Shown in pieces: positions 11,674 through 22,100 of a DNA stretch of 64,000 nucleotides. Numbering within the stretch: the stretch's first letter is position 1; every line of letters begins with the position of its first letter. The stretch comes from Lucifuga dentata (lineage: Eukaryota > Chordata > Actinopteri > Ophidiiformes > Bythitidae). Both the position numbers and the translations under genes were made by a program. Where the stretch lies: positions 1 to 64,000 of the forward strand of contig VXCM01002533.1 of assembly GCA_014773175.1 (NCBI GenBank), read 5' to 3'. The notes beneath the pieces are model-generated. The model had not been told where the DNA came from. It did not search any database and saw only the letters and a list, made by a program, of their open reading frames with translations.

Positions 11674-13208
11674 GAGCTATTGTATTTCAGAGGTGCAGAA
11701 CTTTTCGAAATATAAAAACAGTAGTCTGTAACACAGAAGTTTATTCAAAAATTGAGTATACTTCTGCTGAGCTCTTAACCTCTCAGTGATGCATGGTGAA
11801 AACACTACATTCATGCCGTCTGATTGTGAAAATATGTGCACCAGTTCAAGGCCTTCATGGCAGTTATCTCAGTAAATCATAACACGATTAATATTTGACT
11901 AGTTTGGTGAAAATATATATTTCTTTCCTTTAGTCTGTGTGTTTGTAACTGAATGCCACTAGAGGTCAGCCTTGATCAGGAAATGAGACTCCACCGCTCC
12001 TCTATCACCTATTCAGTTCACTTTATTTCACTCTCCAGGATAATTTGAGTGTTGAGATATTTTTCCAGAAATCCCCCAAAAACTAAAATTTGAAAATAAA
12101 CTATTAAAAATGAGAATGTAATGTCAGCCCATAGCACTCCACAAAGCTGTGGTCAGATGATTTCAGTGGGAGATGGTTTTGATCCACCTCCTATAGGTGC
12201 TTTCCATCAAAGAGAAGCACCAGAAGAACGTTGAGATGTTCCCCTATACAGTCCTCCCTAGGGTTCTCCCCAGAGTTCTGCCACCTCATACCGGGACAGG
12301 GTCCTGGGGCCTCTGGGTCTCTGATGGACCAATCTGGGTTTAGAACTCACTCTGAGGGACAGGCCAGACTGTCAGAACACAAGAGGCATATGACTATGTA
12401 TGTAGGAACATATTTTGAAGTTTATGGATTAATGTAAAGTACCTAGATAACCAATTGCCGTATAAATGGCCATTATGTTTGTAATCACGTGCTCAAACAG
12501 CTTCCACAAGACTTCAATGTGCTGTCTTTTTAAAAAACAGAGGACGAGAAAGTGCTGTGCTCAAGAGCTTACAGTTAATTTGATTATGTTTGCCTTGACT
12601 TGATAGAACGTGGTAGAAGACTGGAGGAGTCACAAGGACACAGCAAACTTTTAAATAAGGCGTGTATGTCTTATAAAATGTAGTTCCTAACATGATTGCT
12701 GCTGATGAATAAAGGGAGATTGTTACAGTCAGTCAAACATTTAAGTGGATCACCCTTGTCCTTCAGCATGTTCCTTTAGACTTTAACATTGAAACGGATC
12801 CACTGGCATCTACATACCGGTAATTCAGGAATGGCCTCAGGCTCTTTGCAACAGATGTTTTATGACCCAGCCAAAGCAGGTGATGCATATCTAGGACGCA
12901 GCTGATGGTGTGTCATAATATGTTATGTAGCTCTGACCTGCAACAGGATGGATAAGATCAACTTTACTGACTCCTGGTGGATCCTGAACACAAAATTCCA
13001 GTGCTGAACTCCATGTTTTTTCTCAACATTATTGTATGTGACTATATGTCATAAGTGAGTTGGATAGTGAGCAACTCACAGCACTGCTCATATTACACCA
13101 CCTGGTGATGTGGAACAGAGTGAGGCATTAGTCTTTCCTGGGGTTTCCATGTGTGATCACTATGTAATTCTTAGTCATTACACAACCAGGCCAACCAGGC
13201 CACAACCA

Positions 13209-13243
13209 GGGTGTGATGATCAGCCTTACTGATCATCACACCC
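13209..13243. repeat. Perfect inverted repeat, 15-bp arms and 5-nt loop
   Basis: The left arm GGGTGTGATGATCAG (13209-13223) is exactly complementary to CTGATCATCACACCC (13229-13243), with loop CCTTA. Directly before it is a short direct repeat of AACCAGGCC. Confidence 0.9.
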
Positions 13244-15063
13244 TGTGACTAAATCCACAGCAACCAGAATTTGGCCCAGTAAGGAGCCTTTATTAAAACA
13301 AATTAACATTACTTAATATCAATAAATACAACAAAAGTTGGCAGTATAGCACCCAAGGTGATCAACCACAAAGTTCAATCATTACCTTTAACAAATAAAA
13401 GGCAAAGGTATACAGACTTGGATATGCTGTAAAACTATTACAACACATTTTTAGTGCAAGTAGATATAAAAAGTAACACATTTGGTCTCATAATGGCTTG
13501 AAAAATACCTGAAATGGTACATCTAAAAGCAAAGTGTTATATTCTAAAATGTACTCCACTTGGCCACAAAGTATCAGTGAGTACAGACTCATTCTTCCTG
13601 AATCCACATTCTCAGGTGATTATTGTAGTTTCTGTTCCTGACACAAGTAGATAGGAAAGGAAACTTAGACTCCAGTGTTTGGGCAGCACATGGACTGTGG
13701 AATCCTTCCATCTGGGGGAGATTAAAGAACGGAATGAAAACAGAAACTGAGCTGGTTGTGTCTCAGCATAGGTGATAGTCCATTTTTGTTAACAGGTAAA
13801 TAATGATTTTGTTAGCAGGTATCTTGCTTTCCATATAAGAGTGAGATACAAAATCACACATCCAAACATGCTAATATATACATCTGATATATTTTTTTTT
13901 CCTTTTAATGCTGTCTAAATCCTCATGCCTTTCTGTTGTCTCACCCATCATGCTTACACACCCATCACCAGCAAGTAAAATGAAGCAGTTGGAAGAAACA
14001 AAGTCCATAGTTGTGATTATATTTCTGTGGTAGCACACCACATTAAAACAGTTGGTGCACTATGTCACACACTGGTGGCCCAGACACTGGTTTTACCACC
14101 TGTTAACCACCATAAACCACAAGTGTTCAAAGGTAGTGCACTTTTGATTTACACCAATAGAGTTTCAATGTCTCACTGAAAGTCATGTGTTGGGTGATAG
14201 GTAATGGGTGCTGCTCCTGACAACCACACACACACATGCATGAACAAGCACAAACACATACAAACCTAAAGAGACAAAGAGGATGAGGAGGAAAGAGAAC
14301 AATAGATCAATTAATAGGAAGATGCAGTATGATAGCTTATAGTTAGAGAGCCCTGGATCAGAAATGACATCTCTTTATGGTTACTTTGTAAAGGATGTGT
14401 AACAATTTGTTTTATTGGTGGTTGTAAAATAATTTGCTTTATAGAATAAAACTTAACAACTTTTGGATTGCCAGGTTATGAAAAATTCCTTTGATTGTTG
14501 AATGTTGTCCTTGGGCCATAACTTGATTTGCTTTTCTTTCTTTTTTTTTTGAGCTTTTTATTTCATCAGGGCAGTTTGACTGCTTAAGTTCTGGAAAAAG
14601 GTCACAGAGAATCTGGACCAAAATGTCCAGTAATGTGTTTAAAGACAATTTATTGACATCTCACTCATAACCTCTACAAAAAGAATTTAGTTGGAATCAA
14701 TACATTATGACTTAACAACGCATTACTTTATTATCCACATATAAATAGATATATTAACCAGTTAGGCAGGCACACTTGTAATCAAATGATCGCTTTATTT
14801 GTCCTTTTTTTTTTTTTTTACTTGTATGCTGATGTTACTCTGCAGTAACCAGTATCAGGCTTATTACGAGCTAACGTTTTATTTCTAAGGCTGTATCATG
14901 AAATAGAATATGACGCGACCTGTCTGTCTCCCTCAGTGACGCTCCTTTGTGCACAGTAGGTGGGATATGCTTTTCAGTATTGAGTCAGACAGATAGAGCC
15001 CCCCCTGGCGGCAATGCTCTGTAAGTACAACAGGTTGTGACTGAGACAGGGAAATGGGTGGAT

Positions 15064-15073
15064 GGAAAGTCCC
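15064..15073 (+). promoter_or_regulatory. NF-kappaB site 1 of the tnfaip3 promoter
   Basis: GGAAAGTCCC fits the kappaB consensus at 9 of 10 positions or better. It is one of a pair 15 bp apart (start to start) just upstream of the probable first exon. Mammalian TNFAIP3 promoters carry the same type of tandem kappaB pair close to the start site, which supports both gene identity and negative-feedback regulation. Confidence 0.82.
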
Positions 15074-15078
15074 CGTGT

Positions 15079-15088
15079 GGAAATCCCC
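15079..15088 (+). promoter_or_regulatory. NF-kappaB site 2 of the tnfaip3 promoter
   Basis: GGAAATCCCC, the second site of the tandem pair, one and a half helical turns from the first. Confidence 0.82.
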
Positions 15089-15129
15089 CTTGACTTGGGC
15101 TTTTTCCTTTTTTTAAACTAGCGTTAGCA

Positions 15130-15314
15130 GACGTTCATGTACTCTTTTGAGAGGCTCGGTAAAGTGCGAGGGCTCCAAAATAGAACAGATACAGAGAGAA
15201 AGAGAAGGTTGAATGGCGCCGAGGACCGCAGCGGTGAGGCTGAGTGAAGTGGTTGAGAGAGGACTAGCCTGAGCATCCAGGAGGGCTTTGTTATTACCCC
15301 AACATATTACACAG
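15130..15314 (+). other. tnfaip3: tnfaip3 non-coding exon 1 (probable)
   Basis: A GC-richer stretch with CpGs, downstream of the kappaB pair, ending at a consensus donor (acag/gtaaga, GT at 15315-15316). Human TNFAIP3 also has a non-coding first exon and a start codon in exon 2. The 5' boundary is a guess from the distance between kappaB sites and start site in mammals; only the donor is visible. Confidence 0.55.
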
Positions 15315-16663
15315 GTAAGACCCGATCTGCGTCCCCGTGTCTCTCCCCATGTGGACGGCATTTCTGATCAGGGGGTGAGACTTGGTAGGTACATCACGTT
15401 GAGGCCTTGAGTAATATATGGTCGTGTTTCTGGGGACATGGAGGAAGCTTGAAGCCTGCTCACGACAGTGGCTTTGACAGCCATTGTTTACAAAGACGTC
15501 ACCCTCCAGCGGATAACGGGGCATTTAAACGACCGAACGGACCCTCAGCGCGGATGGATTGTGTCGATATCCGCGGTGTACGACGCGTTTGGACGCTACA
15601 TTGTTCCAGAGGTAGTTGTCATTGGAATTACGTAAGCCTTGAACGTCAGCAAAGTCTCCTGTTATTGTGTTTTTGTGTAGCCAGCCATCCTAAATCCTAG
15701 CGTTCACCATTGTGCCGACGTCTGCTTCCCTAAAGTCTCCCAGCGGTGTCAACACACTAAACAGGATTAGTGATTCCTATCAACATCTCCACTGACATCC
15801 AGCTGTGTGTGTGTGTGTGTGTGTGTGTGTGCACTAGTCTCTCATGTGACTGACTAGCCGTTGAGCATGGCCTAGCCCGTTGTTGCACCTGCTGCTGTTT
15901 GAGTAAAAACAGCTACAGTGGCCACAACAAGCCAGGTATTAAGGTGTTGTAATTGTGATCTAAAACAACTGACATCTGGGAACAAAAGGTTAAAATTAAG
16001 AGATTATTGGAAGTTCGAAAGTCAGCAAAACTCCAGGCCTACTTGCTGACCATCACTTTCTACTTCCTATGGACGCTTTCTGAGAATGTGCTGACCCTCC
16101 CTGCAGTTTTGGGTGAAATGTTCCTTTAAAAATCCACACTATAAGGCATTCAAGCTATTACTCAGCTCTGCCCCGATTCCATACTACAAAGTAATTCTAA
16201 CCAGGGTTTGAAAGGCAAACTATGAACACATGGTATGAAACTTTAGTGTCAGACCACAGTATAACCCAGAGGGATCTACAGCTTTCTAGACATGTGGGTG
16301 AATGAGGAGGCTTTGGTGTGACCTTCCCAGAATCTTGGAAAGCCCTGGGATGTCTTCAGTTCAGGTCTGGAAAACACCCATTTATTGGTGTAAATGTTTG
16401 AGCTTAGTGGGACTGCTTGTTAAGGGAAAGTTTTGAAACAAAAGAAGAACATAAAGGGTTTCTTTTTTTTATCTCCAATGAAAAAACACCAAGGAGTCTA
16501 TACAATGCCCCAATTCTGTACCACGTGCTTTCCCAACTAACTATAACGTAAACTGTATTGGACATTGGGTATCAATCAGTTTCACCCACTATTCTGTTCT
16601 ATTCTATTCTATTCTATTCTATTCTATTCTAATACTATCTCTACTCTCTTTCTCTCCATCCAG
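15315..16663 (+). other. tnfaip3: tnfaip3 intron 1
   Basis: CpG-containing up to about 15.7 kb, then ordinary. It includes a GT microsatellite (15804-15831) and a TTCTA pentanucleotide repeat (16591-16631) close to the exon 2 acceptor (AG 16662-16663). Confidence 0.55.
16591..16631. repeat. (TTCTA)n pentanucleotide repeat
   Basis: About eight TTCTA units, ending some 30 bp before the exon 2 acceptor; it may add to the pyrimidine tract. Confidence 0.9.
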
Positions 16664-16746
16664 TTTCCACGTTGTTTCGTCATCAGTGGTCCTCTTCCTT
16701 TGTCCTCTTCCTCCCCACCTTCCATCCATCTGGCCTCCGGTCCACC

Positions 16747-17053
16747 ATGTCGCAGGGTCAGAACTTCCTCCCGAAGTTCCTGTTTGTCTCCAACCTGCTG
16801 AAGGCGGTGAAGATACGGCAGCGCGTGCCAAACGATGTGGTGAAGCCGGCTGGCAGCGGCGGCCTGATGCACCACTTGCGGGGTATGCACTGCTACACGC
16901 TCGAGATGATCGCCATGAACCACTTCCCGCAGGCCTTCAGGGAGGTGGTGCAGGCTGCTATCTTAGATCGTGCCATGCAGGCCTCCTTGGAACAGGAGAA
17001 GAAGCTCAACTGGTGCCGCGAGGTGAAGAAGATGGTACCATTACGCACCAATG
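16747..17053 (+). CDS. tnfaip3: tnfaip3 exon 2 (first coding exon)
   Basis: The exon probably begins at 16664 after a polypyrimidine tract (AG 16662-16663), leaving about 83 nt of 5' UTR. It encodes residues 1-102 plus one base, including the conserved LNWCREV helix. Donor GT at 17054-17055 (gtaaga). Confidence 0.95.
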
Positions 17054-19077
17054 GTAAGAATAGTTGACATTACTGGAAAAGTATGATTGCCTAACCTTAC
17101 CTAAAAACTCTCCGGTAAAACCAATTTGTAGGATTTTGTTAGTCGCAAATGCTGCTTCATGAGGTGCAAAGCTTTTTTTTTTGGAAGATTTTTGATTATT
17201 GTCCCACAATGATTATTTAAGGAATTTCAAATTATGGATTTATTTGTGTATTTCTGGATGGACAGTACTAAAATGTGCAGTTTGAAAGGCGGGATTTTTG
17301 AACTTTAATATGGTTAGACATCCAGAACAAGCCAACAGATTGGTCACAGGACCAAAATCAATATTTGTTCATTGATTTCAAGAACAGGATCTTTCTGCTT
17401 TAGGAGGGGGTGGATGTCTTTTGCTGTTGTTTCAGTTTTCTATGACAGGAGCTAACTCTGAGTCAGGCCATTTGAAATGTAAATTCTGAGATGTCATTAC
17501 TCACAACCAGGATTACTGTAAATGACAACAATCGGGGGACTTGGGTTCCGCTTTCACAAACACTCATTTCGCAGCCCCCTTGGTTTTTACTGTGACAAAC
17601 TCAGCACTTCAGCCAGCTCATTGCTAAGTCATGTTTTCTATAGAATGTCGTAATGGGAACATCCCATGGTAGACGACTATTGAACCTTCGACCTGATTAT
17701 TTCTGATCATAGCTGTGTACTGGGAAATTCTCTGGTGTCACTCGCAGGACTTTTATTTACTGTTGACGGTGTTTCAGATTCGACTATTTCCACAGGCTTT
17801 CTTTTACAATCTTAGGGGTTTATCCCCTTGTTTTCTGTGTAGGTGTGTGTATGGAGAGTTAATGTCATTAAGTCTTTATACATCTCACATACTATTAGCT
17901 GCTGGACTGATGGAGCTTTCCCTTTATGGCTGTCACATGTCACCACTCACTGAGCTTAATTAAATCAAACATTACCAAAAAGTATTTCACTGTAGCTGGT
18001 GGCCTATTTTAACTTACTGTATTGTAATAATTTGAACACACCTGGTATGAATATCAGACTTGGCTCTATTTTTAGATGCAGGGAAAACAGTCAGCCATCG
18101 CATTCGCAACAGAAGAAGGAAGCGGAAATCATGCATGGTTACAAGCTTGTCTTAAACATATGAGTTTCCAGAGGAAGTTGTTTTGTTTCATGTAGGAACT
18201 AATTAAAACTTACCAGTTAGAAATGCCATTAGGGGTCTAAACTTAGAACTTATTCTAACAGCTACTGGCCAGATAAGGATGCTGTGCTTGTTTGGTAAAT
18301 AAAGGAAATGTTTATTAGGGGTCTAATAACTAAGGGAGTTACTGTAACACACACACACACACACACCTGATTCCTTTTCAGAAAGACCCCTGTCTGATGA
18401 TAAACTCATCCAGCTTCTGCTGCCAGTAACCTGGGTGGAATTTCCTGGCCTACGTTGATGATGTCGTAGAAATGAGACAGAATTTTTAAATCTAGAATGT
18501 CTAACTCTGAAGGACCCACATGCGACTTTGAGTAGAGGACAGACAATACACACATATACATACATACATACACACACACATAGGACTAAGTGGTGCTGAG
18601 TCACTGGAGCTGATGTAGATACACATACAGAAAAAGAAAATGAGACAGCAGAAGTCTGTCTATAACACACACAGTGTCCAGTCAAAGCAGCAAGTTTCCC
18701 AAAGTAGAAATACTGTTCTAAAGTAGCTTTTCCGTACAGCTCGGATATCTGCGCCATGCCCACACTCAAACCGGTGCATTAGAGCACATAGTGGCTTTTA
18801 TGTGTTTGCGTACAACATGAGCAGCAAAACAGACAGAAAGACGATGTAAAAATGGATGCTTATTGCCCATCTTGATTACATTTAGGAAGTTTGAGTAATG
18901 TTGTAAACTCAAAGTTCTGCAAATTTGCAGCATGTGTGTGTGTAGCTGCAGTTCTTTTTATAAGTTTTTATTTTGTAACAGGTGCACACAGGTGTCTGCA
19001 ACAATGACGATATAACTAGAAGTGACCTGACATTGCTAAAGGTTATAGCTCTTTTTAAAATGATTTTCCTCTCTCTC

Positions 19078-19126
<49 letters not shown>

Positions 19127-22100
19127 GCATGATGATACACTTTCGAGCCGCTCAGTTGATCGTGATGTTGCTGCCTCAGTTAAAGGTTCAAGTTTGGTCT
19201 CCCTTGGAAAAGGGTCATAATGTCATTATCCACTCTGTTATCCCATACTGCCACTTCTGCAGGTGAAAAGCTTATGATCGTGGCACAGCTAAAACCATTG
19301 TCCAAGCTCTTTCAATAGGAAGTTTACCTACAATTTCACAGGTCATTGTGTAAGTGAAATTTTAAAAAAATGAAGAATTTCCAATCCATTTCCATCTTTC
19401 CATAATGCAGGGTTATTTCCAGGCAAGACATAGGAAATGCTACCGAGCATCATGAAGGCAAAACAGCCGACTAGATCTTTCCCTCCCCATCACGTCAAAT
19501 AATGGGCCAGTATCCATTTTTTCTGGAGTACAAAACTTTTCCGCCCAGCAAAGAAATGGGTTATTGAAACTCAAATGGATGCATCCATGGGATTTTCCCA
19601 AACAACATCCCATGTCTGTCATGTGTCTCCAACAGGCAGGAATTATTTAGCTGCACACACTGACTCTACATAGTAGCAGAGAGGACACACACACACACAC
19701 ACATACATACACTGCTACAGTCTTATAATTGCAAATGTTAGGATTCTGTTTGTAAATGCATATAATATAGTAGCGCTTTTGGAATACTCTTATTTTCAGT
19801 CTTTATCAGAGCAGAGAAAACAGCAACGCACATGTAATGCACACAGCTCAATTCAGAATGCCAACACGAGACAGCTTGCGGAAATATAGCCGATGGTGTA
19901 TGATATATGCCTAAAACCCCGTCTGAAAGCACAACACTGCATGAACCTGGGATGCGTCATCTGGATGGCAACCAGATGAGGATTAGATCTAGTTCTGTAC
20001 TGGTGGGTTACCAGGAATTGTCCCAGCATGTTACAGAGGAAGTGTCTATATTTAGACTGATGGGACGAGCAGACAGGCTTTTGTGTTTGGTCGTCAAACA
20101 GCTCAATTTGGATTCAACACAAGTGCAACCGACTCTAAATGTGCGTTTGTGCATTTGTGCCTGTTTGTGTATGCAGATCTGTGTTCAGCAGGACGCTGTT
20201 GAGGATGCCTTTTCTCAACATACTGTAGCTGTGCGTTTTATGTTTTCTGAGATTTTGTTGAGAATGATGCAAGAGTGCTGAAATGGAACAACATCTCGCT
20301 ACTCCGAATTAGAACCGGATGTTTTTTTTTTTTTCCCCCCTCAGATGTTCCATCAGTTCCATCAGCTGATCGCAAACAGTCATCTCTAACTGCAGATAAT
20401 GTTACTTTGAGAAATCCCCATCGCATATCAGCCAATCACGCAAATGCACACGGAGGGGATAACATCATTTAAGAATCTTTGCAATGTAGGCTAACTTTTT
20501 TTTCCTTAACTCTGATTTAAATATTTACTGAGGGTTACTATTGTAATGCGAACAACTCTGAGATCAGATTCATGGCTGATGATAGCCCTGGTCTGAAACT
20601 TGCGTTGGGCCATAATTTACAACAGTATTATACTTAAAAGTGTGTATGCTTCAGGTGTGTGTTTCAGTGCTCATTAATCATAGCCTTCACTGCTTGCTGA
20701 TAGCACTTAAACAGCTAACATTCCACCCTGTCCAAGCCACGCCTCTGTGGAAAGTCCAGTGCCAGCAGAGAAGCATTGATGAGTTGGGATCACAGAAGGG
20801 GAACACACACGCATGCACACACACACACAAAAGGCAGAACTTAGCGCAGGGAAATTCCTGTGTTTAGTGTAGCAACAGGGTATTTCAGAGCTACTCATAC
20901 TCACAAACACAGGCTCTCCTGTTTCACAATGAGAAAAAGACCCAGCGGTGCAATAGGAGACTAAATAAAATTCCAGGGTTTTTAGTTTCTGGCTTTCACA
21001 CACACATACAGAAGCATGTTTTGAAAACCGAACTTTTTATCTATCAGGACATGGCGCAGAATACAGAGGCCATTTTTTTCTGCGACAGAAAGTGAGACAA
21101 TGTATGTGGAGATTTTTTTTCAGAGGATGATTTAATTAATTCCATTTTTCAAAACTTTATTACAGGTAAATTAGGAGTCATTTTTCCTCAGCTTAGTAAG
21201 TAGAAACGTCGCTCTCTCTATAGCGGCTGTGTGGTTTCAGACGTGAGGGTCACACCAGACAGTCTAGACACCAGATAGTCCAACAACCAGCCCAACAGCC
21301 TGGAAATCCCCAGACTCCTGTTACGCTTGTGTGTGTGCATAATGTGTTTGTGTGTACATTCTACATACTGCACTTATCTGTGTGTGTGTGTACATGTAGC
21401 TTTGCACAATGTTCTGAGTTTTATACGATGTGTACCTTACATTCAATGTGCAAAATCAGCTACACTTTGTTCTAATAGTGTATATGCTTCCTTGCCTCCT
21501 CTGTGTGTGTCTATAGGAGATGGTAACTGTTTGCTCCATGCAGCCTCCCAGTACATGTTGGGTGTTCAGGACACAGACCTGGTGCTTCGGAAAGCCCTCC
21601 ATGGTGTTTTGAAGGAGACGGACACCGGCATCTTCAGAGCACGCTTCCAGGCAGAGCTGCTCCAGTCCCAAGAGTTCACTCAGACTGGACTCCGATACAC
21701 CACTATGGTATTAAGATTAAATTACATCCACATTAAACATTTTCCATGAATTTGTTTCAAGATTTTTTTGCTAGAGGGGAGTATTTTGCACAGGCTTGAA
21801 CCGAAAAAACCAACAAACTTCGAGCTACTGGGATAATAAAATTTCAACCCTGGCTATGTATTTTGCATCATTGCAAACACCCTGCAAATAATTTAAAATA
21901 TTTATTTTAATGGAATGTCTTAAAACGTGCTGTGAGCATCTCCCACCAATTTTCTTGCCCACAAAATGCAGGCAAGATTTTATGGAAATTTGATTCATCA
22001 ACACAAATGCACATAACTACATGTCTCTGCTTGTGTGCTGTGCAAGAACTGGGAGGAGGAGTGGGAAAAGATTGTGAAGATGGCATCTCCAGTGTCCAGT

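Larger units (their letters stand above)
9481..15040. other. perp-tnfaip3 intergenic region
   Basis: No coding exon recognised. It holds a TA/TG-rich microsatellite (9889-10001), an AC repeat (10494-10549), purine-rich tracts near 10757-10835, an ACA/ATA trinucleotide tract (11603-11673), a perfect 15-bp-arm hairpin (13209-13243), and near 12432-12475 a sequence resembling the tail of a dispersed fish repeat (taaagtacctagataaccaa). The rest is unremarkable AT-rich DNA. Confidence 0.75.

Noticed and set aside
18323..18769. 148-residue antisense ORF in tnfaip3 intron 2
   Set aside because: Cys/Val-rich parts come from CA repeats, with no similarity I can recognise and no splice context.
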